Origin: Dendrolimus kikuchii
Taxonomy: Eukaryota > Arthropoda > Insecta > Lepidoptera > Lasiocampidae
DNA length: 64,000 nucleotides
Assembly (NCBI GenBank): GCA_019925095.2
Contig: CM034411.1
Span: 14,756,001 to 14,820,000 of the forward strand
Direction of reading: 5' to 3'
In this document: piece by piece, positions 33,488 through 45,663 of the stretch
Layout of the letters: each line of letters starts with the position of its first letter
Position numbering within the stretch: the stretch's first letter is position 1
Made by a program: the position numbers and the translations under genes
The notes under the pieces: generated by a model
Told to the model about the DNA's origin: nothing
The model's input: the letters and a program-made list of their open reading frames with translations, nothing else
Databases searched by the model: none

Positions 33488-33655
33488 TGTGAAGACATAC
33501 AACCTCCACACAAGCCTTATGTCTTTAAGATATTTATCGTTGCTTAGCAACTTCCTGTTTAGAAGACTAAATTCTATCTTCTGTCTAAGATACCAAATTA
33601 ATATTTCCTCTTTGTAAATTATTCTACTAATAATAAAACAACTGCATGTTTAAAA
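33488..33655 (+). repeat. copia 3' LTR, truncated
   Basis: Matches the first 168 bp of the 5' LTR with one mismatch, then diverges after 'gcatgtttaaaa'. The expected 26-bp end ('gattcgtttattgtatta...tttcaca') is missing. It retains the polyadenylation signal 'aataaa' about 20 nt before the break. Confidence 0.9.
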
Positions 33656-35330
33656 TATTTTGTACATAATTGTATATTTTAGTTAGTCAAATTGAGTTAG
33701 AGTAAGTTTATAGGCTGCTTTAAGAACCTTAAAGAAGCCTAAACTTACAAACACTTAATATGAGCAAGACCGAAATTGTTTAATAATTTTCTTCGTCTTC
33801 GTCAACGAGGGCGAGGTACAACAGCTCAACAAAAATCATCTCAGTTATCTATGAAACTCTTCATGCTTCGACAATAAATTACGTATGTTTGACGCTACTG
33901 CTTCATCTGGGATAATATTTTTATATGTTTATGGCTTGGCAACTAACCTAGGATAATATTAATTATATAGTTATTGAGGGTGGCCAGTGGCGTCTTATTT
34001 ACAGCGTTAAAAATTCTAAATTAAATTTGACAATCGATAATACATACTTTGACAAACATTATTATTCTAATATTTCATTTTTACATTGTTGACATTGTGT
34101 TCTATATGGAATTACTCTGCACTTGATATATTATCTATAATTACTGTATAATTCTTGAAAAAAAAGTAATATTAATGTCTGTGGATTGAATGGATTAGGC
34201 TGCTCTTGCTAATGAGTTGGTTTTCAACTTTTAATTACCATTTGCATGCCTGAAAAGGCAAAAACATGTGAAACATAAAATAACATATTGTCATCTAATG
34301 TTTTTATTAACCATGTTTTTAAGCAAATAAATGATTTGATTGGAAAAATATCGCCGTTAACAAACAGCTACATTAGGGCTGTATATATACTAGATACTTA
34401 CCTTATCTTTCAATAGTTAACGTCACTAAAAAATCCATAATTAATAACAATATCGCATCACAAATAACGCATTAAGTCCATCGCTACATCTGCGTGAAAC
34501 GGTCAATAACTATAACGTTATCTCAGATTAAGCAGTAGCATTAGACAACGAGGCTGAGGCGCAGGTTAAAAAAATCATCTCTATTTTCTATGAAACTATG
34601 GTTACTGCCACCAGAAATTACGTTTATTTGATATCAAAATAAGGCACGTAACCCCGTTTTTGTGTCGTTGTTATTTAATATAATGACAGTCATTCATAAT
34701 TCACGTATTAAATCATCTTTTTTTCCAGTGTAACGAAGCGCTATGCTTTCCCACTTTTATTATACATATGTATCGCTGAGTTGTTAAACTCTTTACCGTC
34801 GTCTTTTTTGTCTGAATCATACCATTTAGTAGTCTTCTAGTCTCGCAAGAACAGGTATCTTCTATGTATGTAAGCGTGTTTCCTCTTATAATGCATTTGT
34901 ACCTGACATTAGGTATAATGACGGTCAAACGCGAACCTACACAATATAAAAATAAAGTGACAACGGTGACTTTCATCAAATCATCTTGTAGCAGCGAGAG
35001 GTAGAAGTTAAATAATACTTCAGATGGCAGGAGTAGTATTCACTGTCAAGTGCTGAATGCTGATGAGAACTAAAGTGAACTTATTTATTTTGGAATGGGT
35101 AACCTTATGTGCAAATATTAACATATCGTACAGCTAGTACAATACATAGCACAATGTGTGAGCGGGACGGATGATGTGTGAGCGAGATAGAGCAATTATT
35201 AATATGGACGTTCCCGCGTTGCGCTAGCCAGACTGAAGAGGCGCAGGAGAATCTCCGGCCCCGACTCACTCACGCAACGTTAAGCCCACCAATCACACGC
35301 ACTCATTACAGGCACAAGTAGCCACACAAG
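33656..35330. other. Intergenic stretch with family I repeat
   Basis: A family I copy lies at 34450-34640 ('acaaataacgcattaag', 'catcgctacatctgcgtgaa'), with a relative at 33790-33930 ('tcatctcagttatctatgaa', 'ttacgtatgtttg'). GC-richer sequence at 35160-35330 ('gtgtgagcgggacgg', 'gatgtgtgagcgagatag') is unassigned. No gene is supported. Confidence 0.45.
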
Positions 35331-35462
35331 ACTAGCTTAGGTGTGTTGCTGGAGAGTTTCTTCCGCTGCTTCTTCTCTACCAGCTGTAACACGTTGCAAA
35401 GCGGTAGTAAAAATAGACTAGGATCGGCTCCCCCGGCGGAGTTGATAACTCATCCCCAATTG

Positions 35463-35588
35463 TCTCCCTTAAAAGAGCAGCAGCGTATTTGTAGCACCTT
35501 TGGTATTGCAAATGTCAATAGGTGAGGGTGACCGCTTTCCATAAATTGGCCGTCTACCGGTCTGCTGAACTCCTGCAATAAAAAAAAA
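35463..35588 (+). mobile_element. Family A copy, 5'-truncated
   Basis: Only the last roughly 125 bp remain, from 'ctcccttaaaagagcagcag' to 'ctcctgcaataaaaaaaa'. It lies just after a short family E/F-like piece ('gagtttcttccgctgcttct'). Confidence 0.75.
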
Positions 35589-36274
35589 TGTATTACTTCA
35601 GCGCTGTATTCGGGCTGAACGCCGCCACTTCCACGAAGTCGGGAAGCCCACCAAGCCCGGTATCGCTGAAACAACCTGAGGCTATTCAGCTGGATCCTGT
35701 TTAAAAAAATCGCTAGCCAAGTACTTAGCTAGTTTTCCGTTGTCCGCTGCGATGACAGGATATATGCAGCTTCTTATGCTTCAAGCAACAAGTCTCTGAC
35801 AAATATAATCCCAGGTTTTTTCCATTTTCCTGTAAACATTTTAAAGTATGCGAAACAGGAAAAAATAATTAACCTCTCTAATGTCGACGTTAAGTAGGTA
35901 CTATTTTGTATGTCGTAATCCATTCGTCCTTGACCGTAGGACAAAACAATTTTATTCAAGTTCAACAATTACAACTTAATCACAAGTACAACCGCAGTAA
36001 TAAACGGCTCTCATTTATTCCACATAACTTATAAGCTTATTTCTGAGACCGGCTTGTCCATTTTTGGAAGTGTAACCATTGACGCACCATATTTGTCTGC
36101 GCACTGCAGGTTAGTCGGTTATACGCAATGGTAATCCAGATGTTCATTTACTATTACATGCTTAGTTTGTGTAAATACCTATCGGAGAAGAATTGTTTTG
36201 TATGCTTTCTGGATTCTGTCCATCTAATAGCTGATTCATTAATCTTACAGTTCAATACTTGTCCTTACTACTTA

Positions 36275-36420
36275 AAAAAATCAGGGGGACTAATTCCGAC
36301 AACCAGATTCCGAAAATACACCAGAGTTTTTGTCTGTCTATTTGTTCAAGCGTCACGTGGAAGCTACTGAATGGATTTAAATGAAACTGGATACAAACCT
36401 AACTTATATCTCGGATAAAG
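36275..36420 (+). repeat. Family N repeat
   Basis: 'aaaatcagggggactaattc' and 'ccagattccgaaaat' as at 7290 and 49835. Confidence 0.5.
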
Positions 36421-36547
36421 ACTAGAATACTCTTTATGCCAGGATAGATGAATATAGTTAAAAATGTGGAGCTGCAGTCGTTTTTTTGGTGCCATTTTTG
36501 TAATTTACTAATAAACTTCGCCATGGCAATCAGAACAAAGTTTCTCT

Positions 36548-36700
36548 TTTTTATTTCTTACGGGGAAACCCGATTGAGGGTCATCAGCTGCGAGTGGGGG
36601 GAAGAACGCGGCCGGTGGTGGGATTCGCCAGGTCAGGGCGGCATTAGCATCTCTAGCCAGAACTAGAGATGAGAATGTTGCGATGGATTTATGATGTTAC
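36548..36700 (-). mobile_element. Family B fragment
   Basis: 'ggggaaacccgattgagg', 'gtgggattcgccaggtcagg' and 'ggcattagcatctctagcca' parallel the start of the 4596 and 8587 copies. The rest is lost. Confidence 0.55.
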
Positions 36701-36754
36701 AAGAATGGATAAGGTGAGAAATGAGTACATAAGGGGATAATAACACTACCTTTC

Positions 36755-36830
36755 AACGGTTTTAATCGCGGTAATTTTAACCGTTAAAACGTAGTTTTAT
36801 TATGTATAAAAGTCGCTAAAACTTAAGAAA
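36755..36830. mobile_element. Family F remnant, terminal arms only
   Basis: 'aacggttttaatcgcggtaa' is joined directly to 'ttaaccgttaaaacgtagtt', so the two terminal arms remain with the interior deleted. It is followed by 'aagtcgctaaaacttaag'. Confidence 0.55.
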
Positions 36831-37445
36831 ATATTATACCTACATAAGGGGATCTTTGAAGGTTGCATACGTGGTTGAAAAATTGATGTAATGAGGAGGG
36901 ATGAAAGTCATGTGACAAAGAGAATATTAAACTGCCAGATTGATGGGTACAAATGTAAAGATAGCCCAAAAAAGAGATTGATGGATTGTGCGAAGGATGA
37001 CATGATGATTTGTGATGTGGCAGAGGACGAATGTCAGAATAGAGGAGTATGAAAGGAAAAGACATATTGTGCCGACCCCATATAATTGGGAAGAGAAAGA
37101 AAAGAGTAGGTAAAACAAATGAAGGGTCGGTAATATAAGTATTATAGGAACCGGCTATCATCACTTTTAATAACACTTGTACACGACTAGACGGCACCAT
37201 AAGTACGTTCTTATCTCTCTTTTAATGATTCATTATTTAAAATGTATTAACTAATGCAAATAGGTCAAAAGTTAAAATTTTTTTTTTTCAAAAGTATAAC
37301 TAAATGTCCTAATTTTTCTGAATAAAAAAATAGTGAATAAAGCTTTAAAAAACGAGATCAATGGTGCCCATCAAGTCATATAGGGTTTAGAAGCCTCTTA
37401 AAGTTAGATTTTTATTGGTCTGTCTTCCTTGTAAATATACTAATT

Positions 37446-37698
37446 CAAAAGGTTCGGACAAAACCACCCACCTGGCTGTGGGCATTGGTCTGACTGGATG
37501 GCTATCACCCCTGGTCTAGAGTATGCCGCCATAAGAATTTTGACTTGTGTTCCAACATCAGTGGCTAGAGTCCAGTTTCTCCTTCAAGGCCGGTAGCACA
37601 TTGGCCGCACCTCTGGTATTGATGATTTCTATAGGCCACTAACCACTTTCCATCACAGTTGGACCATCAGCCTGTCTGCTGTGCTTCAGTAATAAAAA
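37446..37698 (+). mobile_element. Family A copy, old
   Basis: 'cacctggctgtgggca', 'actggatggctatcacccct', 'ggtctagagtatgccgccat' and 'cagcctgtctgctgtgcttc' followed by an A tail. The 5' portion is missing and there are many substitutions. Confidence 0.7.
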
Positions 37699-38662
37699 AA
37701 CAAACAAAAAAGTACTTGAAATACGGCTAGCGCTATGGGTTACAGTGAGAGAGGAGGAGCCTGCCTACCGCTGCCGTATGCGTGAGAGAAAGGGAAGCCA
37801 GACAGACTGGCGACGTAACGCGTTTCGTAACGAAGCGGTTTACCCTCTTATAAGAAGTTATCACTTCAAAAACCTTTTTCTGTGGTAATGGAATAAAAAT
37901 ATACAATAGAAATATTTTTTTATTGAACGAGAAGTATTATGATTTGAATAATCCAGTAAGCAATCTTGTTTGTTTCTACACCATTTCGTAACATATTAGA
38001 TTCCTGGCCTTGCAAACTACATACACAATGTAGAGCATTCATACATAAACATTTTATTAGAAGCCCAAGGTTGCAAAACGAAATTTCTCATTTCAGAATG
38101 AGTGCACACATCAATGCTGCGTGTAGTGTGCCAACATTTTGTCTATTCGAAATATTTTACTTTTTTTAATCATAAATAATATAATCAATAGCTAACACAC
38201 TGTTTATTGCCAGGCTTAAAAGTTACCCTTGTGTTGCAGTCCGGCCACGACTTCGGATTTAGCGATGAAGGTTGGTCGCCCAGTGCGACGATTCGTGGTG
38301 CTTCATAGACATAGACAACACTTTATTTTTCACCAAAACAAAAATTACAAAAAAAATGTACAACAAGACAATAGTTACTAGGCTTCATACACTTTTGTTT
38401 TTGTCGCTCGCCGCTTTGCATTTATAGCCTGGTGTCAGATTTGTCGCAGTGAGCGACAGCTTAGTGTCAAGGGGCTATTCATGTTTAAATTACTAATATT
38501 TTAAATGGAAATAAAGTAATTATGGAACTGCTGTTTTAATTTAATAATTTCTTGATGTTAAAAAGGTGGAGTCTCACGAATGTAACCAGTTGAGACAAGG
38601 ACGGGGGAGGGGTCAAAAAATAATTTGTGTGACGCCCCCCAAATAGAATATTGTTTCAACGT

Positions 38663-38749
38663 ATGAACCATGTATCACGACTCGTCGCGCGCGAGGACGA
38701 CTTCATGTCGTTCATCGCTAAGCCAGAGTTCGTGGCCGGGCCGTTATAA
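38663..38749 (+). other. Short GC-rich open frame, uncertain
   Basis: ATG to TAA, 28 codons with strongly coding-like third-position GC in an AT-rich region. The peptide reads MNHVSRLVAREDDFMSFIAK, then PEFVAGPL. It may be a terminal exon or processed fragment of a host gene, or a repeat-derived chance frame. No splice context was confirmed and I do not recognise the peptide. Confidence 0.2.
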
Positions 38750-38989
38750 CCTTCCGGCTGCCCGCGACTTCATCTGCGTTTGTTCTGAAAGTTCACAATA
38801 TGCACACAACATCAACGATGTTTGCCCGCTTTCAATGTTATTAGTCTCGCCAAAACCTAATATGAAGCTACTTATTTTTTCTTTTGAGGGTCTGTGGTAT
38901 ATTGGCCTATGAAAATACAGTGCAAAGCAGATTACCCGGCTTCAATATCTGCCATGGAAAATATCGTAATGATTTTTCTGCTGTTACTG

Positions 38990-39095
38990 CCTAGGCTTGC
39001 CTCAGAATCGGCAGTTGTATATTATGCATAACACCAGCGTATCTTGCTGAGCTTGTAAATATACAAATTGTGTTTATCTGCCGATTTATTATTTA
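38990..39095 (+). mobile_element. tRNA-derived SINE type S1, degraded tail
   Basis: 'cctcagaatcggcagttgta' and 'tatgcataacaccagcgtat ... tatctgccgatttattattt' correspond to the 3' half of type S1. Confidence 0.5.
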
Positions 39096-39565
39096 CGAAA
39101 CTAATCTGGGAAAGGCGCTAAAATCTACTAAAATAAAACCAAACTGTTTAAATAAACAAATTTTAATTTATTGATATAACTAAAAAAAATATTTTACACA
39201 ATACATTATAATTAGTATTACACCACTAAGAATAATTAATTACCTTTAAACATATCAAGATGTGGACTAGCAAATAATAATTAAAATTATACAAATCCGT
39301 CTCTATGCCTGTTAAATTATTCATAGACGCCAAGGCGACCGTTGCAGACAGACTTACATGCAATACCGGACATGCAGTATTGATTGTGAATGCCGTCTAC
39401 ATTGTTCCTGATTTATAATCACGCTCGATATTATACAATCGCTCTTAGTTTGAGAAAAATCGTTTTTTGTGATTTTTACACTTGCCCCAATGGCAACTAA
39501 TACTTTTCATAATCGCCATTATAAGTAGAAATAATTCAAAGGGGATGTAATCCCTTAGCCTAACG

Positions 39566-39718
39566 AACACCTGCGGTACGGCGCTGAAAGTTTGGCCTAA
39601 ATAAGTTCGAAATGTTTTTTAAGTAACCTATGAAACACGAGCGGAAATTACGCCGCGTTCGGATTAGTGTTGATTCTAGAGTCACCGAAATTTCAGTGCC
39701 GTACGTTCCACAGGTGTA
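39566..39718. mobile_element. Small TIR element (MITE-like)
   Basis: Left 'acacctgcggtacggcgctgaaa' is imperfectly inverted at the right ('tttcagtgccgtacgttccacaggtg'). It is about 150 bp with no ORF. The target duplication is unclear. Confidence 0.45.
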
Positions 39719-39719
39719 T

Positions 39720-41265
39720 AGTTACATTTTTGGGAATTTCAAATTTCTTGAGAGCGCTCTACATTCTCGGGTTTCTGCGAGAATGTGGAGCGTCCTTTAG
39801 ATTTTATCTCTTTAATGTTGGAATTTAGTGAATTTATATTGTTAGACTCAAATATTAAGACGATTTTAAAATCTCGGCATTCCATTTTAAGAATTTTAGC
39901 CACCCTAGATTACAATTTGAACAGTCATACTTTAATAAAAAAAATAATTAGATATTAACTGTATAGAATAAAAATATGGCAGTCCATTCCAATACAATGT
40001 AATCGAGAAAAATTGGTCAAATAAGGGAGGAGCACAAACTATCCATTATGTTTTAAATATTATATTACGCTATGTTTAAAGTTTACCTCATCATACATTG
40101 ATTTAAAAAGAAGCCGTTATATAAGAAAACAACTTTTTAGTTTTTAAAAAAGTTCCTTAATATCTAGACGTTAAACTAGAGCAGACCGTAGACAATTTTG
40201 TTCAAGTTTACCTATCCCACGCGTTAGATGGTTTATCATGGGCATACTTATACGAAATCTCATAGGTTATTAATCATAGGAGTGTTATACCCATAACGGC
40301 ATAATACCAACAAAGCTACTTCAAGAACTTTTTAAACAGTATCAAATTTTATAATTGGTATTATTTTTGATGACTGTTTCGACTTGTTGCAAAATGTTGC
40401 GTGTAACGGAACACTCATTGCAAGATAAATAAGAAGATGGCGGACATTTGATATATGTCAATAATCAAACTTCACGATTTTTAGTGCATTTTTTTGTAAT
40501 CAAAACACTTGACACCGCCATAGCTCATAGAAATCAGCTGATTATCCACAGCATGTTGCCAAACCTCGTCTGCCTTATAATAAACATCTACGTATTATTA
40601 TAACCTATCTAAAGACGAAAAAGGCCTAACAATATTATAATAAACAAAATATTAAACACAATAATAGCAGGACATCCATCCATCGAACAAATAAGCTGAA
40701 TATAGAAAAAAAAACTTGCTCAAAAATCCCAAATGAAAAATACTGCAACAAAATGTTGAAAATACTTTTTATTACACTAATGTTATAACAAAGAAATATT
40801 TGCATCGTATTCCTCGGATAGCCACACATAATATTAAAGTTACAAATGCTTATTATAACCCCTTAAATACTTATAGCCTAGCTTACGACCTACTAAAATG
40901 AACCTAGGGACATCCGTGGATGGTCATATGTCCCATTATTTGAGTTTACAAAGGTTATTGTATGATTTGTGAATTTGATCAATACTTACACGGACCACTT
41001 TGAAATGCGATTCTGATAATCGTAAACGCTTCAATTCAGAGTTGTTCTGGGAATCGATACAATTTTCGAGGTAATAAATCGCTTTTATATCGATTCGATT
41101 GATTCCATTACGTCCTTGTCGATGAAACTTGTTGAAATGCGTCATCTGTATATCTCGGAAATATTATCAACTTTTGAAACACTATGAAATTAGAAGCGTT
41201 TGCCTGTCTCAGTGTACTTTATAGCCGCTGTTATTAAACATATGTCGTCGGCGCAATTTTTTCTA
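39720..41265. other. AT-rich intergenic stretch, nothing recognised
   Basis: Apart from a 15-bp-stem hairpin at 39755-39792 there is no gene or repeat I can support. Confidence 0.5.
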
Positions 41266-41860
41266 ACCTGTCCCTGTAGCATTACCGCTAAACCAGGGAT
41301 TCCCAAAGTATTTTTGGTAAGAGACCCCCTTTTCAAAATGAACTGATACCTCAAACCCCCCCATAGCCAAATTAAAAATCATTTTTTTTGTACTTACCAA
41401 TTTAAAGACTGTGGTTGGTTAAGTGAGTAAAATTGACACCATTTTCTCATCAAAGTTTAACAAAAATAAATAGACATAAAATTCAGTAAATATCAAGTGT
41501 AATTAATAATTATTAATACAAATTACGTAAAAATACTTGATGGGTAATTAATTTTAGAAAAAAAAATCTACACGTAACAGAACTTATACGGTATCTTGGT
41601 AGTTTCAAATAAGAACTTGTGTTAATATTAATATGGGTCGATTTTTAGACCTCGTCGCCCACCAAAATCGGTTTTCGGCAATGTCGACCCGTGGGTGCCG
41701 GATTTCGACCACTTTGGGAATCCCTGCGCTAAACGAATAGAATGAAAATGTATGGGAATGTCATATTATTTAGCGTAACATGTCATTCCTATATTTTTTC
41801 TATTCTATTCGTTAAGCGCTAATGCCACTTGTCTACGGGGCGAGTTACTGTGCAGCTTTC
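41266..41860. mobile_element. Foldback element split by a hAT MITE
   Basis: The left arm 'gtagcattaccgctaaac' (to 41293) plus 'gaatagaatgaaaatgtatg' (from 41735) is inverted at the right as 'attctattcgttaagcgctaatgcca' (about 41803-41830). Removing the 433-bp hAT MITE and one duplication restores a contiguous small palindromic element of about 150 bp. Confidence 0.6.
41294..41726. mobile_element. hAT-type MITE with 8-bp target duplication
   Basis: Ends cagggattcccaaagt and its complement actttgggaatccctg, flanked by an exact 8-bp duplication, cgctaaac (41286-41293 and 41727-41734). Both the CAGGG-type end and the 8-bp duplication are hallmarks of hAT elements. 433 bp, no transposase. Confidence 0.9.
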
Positions 41861-41861
41861 T

Positions 41862-43186
41862 TTAGCTGACCCAGACCAGCTATAAAGTATCAAGACCGTC
41901 CCAATACGTCACTTTATAGTGACGTTCGCATCGGTAGGTAGACATCATTCATTTTAAGTTATATTTTTGTATAAATAGTAATAAGTACTATACGTGGTGA
42001 TCTATGTATAGTCGTGCAAGTAAATATTAAATATAAATATACAAAAACTAGTGGAAATTCCCTTATTTAGAATGTTTATAAGTCTGTTTTCAAAACATGA
42101 TTAATCGTTATATATGATTATAATGAAATTCATATCTATAAACTACATTTCATACAAAGACGTTATAAATCATATTTCTCAAAGCAATTTCATGAAATAG
42201 GGAATGAAAATAAAATGCATATACTAATGATACTTCAAATAAAAGCATATTTAAATTGATTTATTCACAATGAAAATATTCATTCAAAATTAAAAGACTA
42301 ATAAAAAAATAACCAGAAAAAAATTAAACTGAACAAGAATTTGATTGTCTATTTCTTTCTTCAGCGGTAATTATAATTTTCATGTAATTTTTATACAGTG
42401 CGTAACAAAAAGATTGTTGTTCCGTGTAGAAGCAAATAACGAATGTATAGTTGAGATCGATACGTCAAATTAAAATATTTTTAAATAATTACCATTTATT
42501 ACTTAATTCGATTGTTTTTCTTGTATGTATGTATTGTTTTCTTATTATTTTTATTACGCGGGCAATAGAAACAACCAGCTTCTTGTTACTCAGTGTATTT
42601 ATTACATATAAAAATAAATCCAGTAATATGTATATCTTACAAAAAAATCTCGCTTTTTTTACTTTTAACGCATTTAAAATTAACCGTACCACATTCTCAT
42701 TGTAATAAAGTTATATAAATTAGTTCAAATCGAAATTAAATTTACTAAAGTAATAACAAACGAAATGAATTCGTAGCTCATTCAATAAATTACGCATAGA
42801 TACACATTAATCATAGTATTTGGTTCTTTCATTATAAAAAAAAATAATATTTAGTAACTTGTACGACTCTTGTGCGATTACCACTCCTGAAATATAAGAA
42901 ATGTTATATTTTAGTATGCAACATAAATTGCATCAGTCCATAGCATAATAAAATTAATTTCTTAACACGCAGCTGATGAAGCTACGGCGAGTTATGAGAA
43001 ATTACTATCATAGTGACGTCACACGCGCGTTCGGGTTCGTTCGGGAATTGTCGGCGCGTTTTCGGTACTCGGTACTTCGGGTTCATAAAATTATTTTTAT
43101 TCTGATAGAACTTTGTAATTATAGCGCAAAAATTAAAATAAAAATAGTTTACTAAAAAACTTATACATGATTCTATTTATTACAAA
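41862..43186. other. AT-rich intergenic stretch, nothing recognised
   Basis: Very AT-rich. A GC-rich patch at 43010-43085 contains a CRE-type palindrome (gtgacgtcac), but no transcript or exon can be identified. Confidence 0.45.
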
Positions 43187-43316
43187 CAAGAGTTAACTTG
43201 AGACTTCGCTCGGATGACGTAAGCGCGAGGTACTGACGCGTCGATGCCGAGAGCGGTAAAGATGCGGGGGTCGGGAGGGGAGCGCATATTCCGCTTAGGT
43301 CTCAAGTTAACTCTTG
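43187..43316. mobile_element. 130-bp TIR element with GC-rich core
   Basis: Perfect 18-bp terminal inverted repeat caagagttaacttgagac at both ends. The centre is GC-rich ('gatgccgagagcgg', 'gcgggggtcgggagggga'). No ORF and no obvious target duplication. Confidence 0.65.
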
Positions 43317-44080
43317 CGGATAGTACATGTTTTCTCTTCTTCTCCTTAGATATTAATTATAAAAAAGATGCGTGTACTTCAGTGTTTCGATTGAAAAAAA
43401 AAAGTAAGATGCATTGAAATCAAAACTAATGTTTTGCAATAGCATTAGTTGCGATATCACATAATAGACACATTTCTTTAAGCTCGTCCCAAAAATATTA
43501 AATAATGAAAATGCGACTCACCTATGAAAAGAACATAATTTCCGCGGCGTTCGCCCGTCACGATTCGAAGGACAGCCTGTGTTATACGCTAGATATCCGG
43601 AAAACAAATTAAACGCGTATTTGTGTACATTTATATTTCATAATCATTACATTTAATTAGCCATTTTGAACAAATATTTCCGTCCAGTAATTCTTAATAT
43701 GAAATATTTCCCGAACACAACTAAACTATTACAGCAAATATTGCTCGATATTTTTCCTCTACTTAGCTAGCGTTACGAAATTGCCTGTATTTTAGCGATA
43801 AGTAGTAATGTTCGTAATATGTTTAGCTTTTTGTTTATATTAAGATCAGAGTATTTATAGACTTACGAGGTTTAGTAATAATAGCCCAGATAAATTAAGA
43901 GGTTTCAGCTCAGAATAATATAATAGCCAATAGTTAGCTATACACTTATAAAAAACCATCACAAGTTTTATAGTTTAAATTTGTATTATCGGTTATTGGC
44001 CTGCATTTCGAGGTTGACCCCCCCTTTCTTGTCTTAAATGACTACTATCAAATATTCATTATACTTATAGTTAACAAGTG

Positions 44081-44392
44081 TTTTTTTTTTTAAGACCACG
44101 GGCCACAACGTTGGCCCGGACGTTTGGAGGGTTTACGTGGGGCCATGGGAAGGCCAACACGTAGAGGCCCCTTGACAAATTTAATGTAAATGTCGCGTGA
44201 CACTGACCGGCGATTATCCCTGTCCACACCATATAGTAATGCACCCAAGGACAAGCCCCGGCCAGTGTAGGACTATTGTGGGAAATGAGGACAAAAAGTA
44301 CCGGGCTATTGAGGTGAACTGTTAGTGGTACTGGGGGTCTGGGAATATGGGGACTATGGCGTCTGCCCGTCGCAATGTTCAGGGAACATGGA
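44081..44392 (-). mobile_element. Family G retroposon
   Basis: Starts with a T-run (poly-A on the minus strand), then 'gggccacaacgttggcccgg', 'acgtggggccatgggaaggc', 'gcccaaggacaagcccc...cccaaggacaagccccgg' and 'gtctgcccgtcgcaatgttc'. Complementary to 26715-27018. Confidence 0.7.
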
Positions 44393-44539
44393 AATATTTA
44401 TTTTATTATTAATTTCTTTGAAACCGAACGAAAATATTTTTTCAAAAAGTCACCAAACATTAGATACAAGTACAATATATGTATAAATTATGTATACAGC
44501 CATAAGTATTAACGAACCGATTGCGCTCGCACACACATC

Positions 44540-44623
44540 CATAAATACACACACACACACACACACAGCCAGACGAGCGAACAAATATGTGTAATGTGTG
44601 TGTGTGTGGGGGGGGGGGGTGTA
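44540..44623. repeat. (AC)n/(GT)n microsatellite with G-run
   Basis: An (AC)n tract at about 44549-44568, then (GT)n at 44596-44607, then a run of about 11 G at 44608-44619. Confidence 0.9.
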
Positions 44624-44659
44624 TATTAAATAAGTTAGCTCCCTAAAAATCATACATTA

Positions 44660-45660
44660 AATGCTTCTTTTAAATTGTTACAATTAACGTTAGGAAATTG
44701 TGGGCCATTTTGGTTTCAGAGTACCAACATACTAAAACTAAGCCCGTTGTGCAACTTAACCAAACGAATTAACAAGTCAATATTCGCTACAATAATAGGA
44801 TTCGATTGTATAAAAAAGTAACTTGAATAAATAAAGCGACTGGTTATTTTCACATATATAGAAAAAAAAAATGTACTAAGAATTTGTTTATTTGTGCATA
44901 ATTGTGCTGCGAAAGTTTATACGATTTGCAATGAGTTCTCACAGATATTTTTTTTCTATGAGAATATATGTCAATGCCGGCTTGAATCTCGCCTACAGCT
45001 TCGACTATATCCATTATATCTTATAATTATTTTTGCCTATACAGATTACTTGAAAAAACACTATATCAATGAAACAATAGAAACCATTAAATCAAATTAC
45101 ATAAACATCTATGACGTTATTTAAAAAAAAAAAATTTGACATGTATATGCGTCATATTCAGAATAAACATCAATTGTTTCGATCAAGGGTATATATAGTC
45201 ACAAAAAACAAATCCTGAAAGAAGGATATATATCAAAACATAAAGTCTAATATCGAAGCGACCTGTGCGTTAGTTTTTTATATTTCATTTCAGTTACAAT
45301 AAAAAAAAAAACCTAAGTAGCGATTTTTCTATACATTTAAAGACTGCTTTAATTCCTATAGAAAACTCTCAGTACAATAGGATGCTCGAAATTAAAATTT
45401 GTGCTTTCACCGACGTGTTTTTGAACTTGTATATATTAGTGATATATGAATATATACAATTGAAATTAAAGTCGTAATGAACATTCACCTTCACACACTA
45501 TCATAGGGAGATATATTCACACTAATTCAGTTCTCGTCTTAGTAAGGTATACAGTCCATTTTCCGAGGATTTCCAAGAGTCAGTATAATTCCGAAGTACT
45601 TATAAAGTATTGAAATATTTCAATACAAAAGCAATTTTATTAAATAGGAAAAACCACCAT
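44660..45660. other. AT-rich stretch, nothing recognised
   Basis: No gene or repeat that I can support. Confidence 0.5.
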
Positions 45661-45663
45661 TGT

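Larger units (their letters stand above)
29206..33655 (+). mobile_element. Ty1/copia LTR retrotransposon, nearly intact, 3' LTR end missing
   Basis: Structure: 5' LTR, primer site, one uninterrupted 1331-codon polyprotein, a short purine-biased run before the 3' LTR, and a 3' LTR lacking its last 26 bp. The element was inserted into a family B repeat. The rest of that repeat and the LTR tip are both absent on the right, and no target duplication is present. This implies a deletion across the right junction after integration. One LTR difference in 168 bp indicates a recent insertion. Confidence 0.92.

Noticed and set aside
43010..43085. Promoter with CRE element for a hidden gene
   Set aside because: A GC-rich patch and gtgacgtcac alone are insufficient; no exon follows in either direction.
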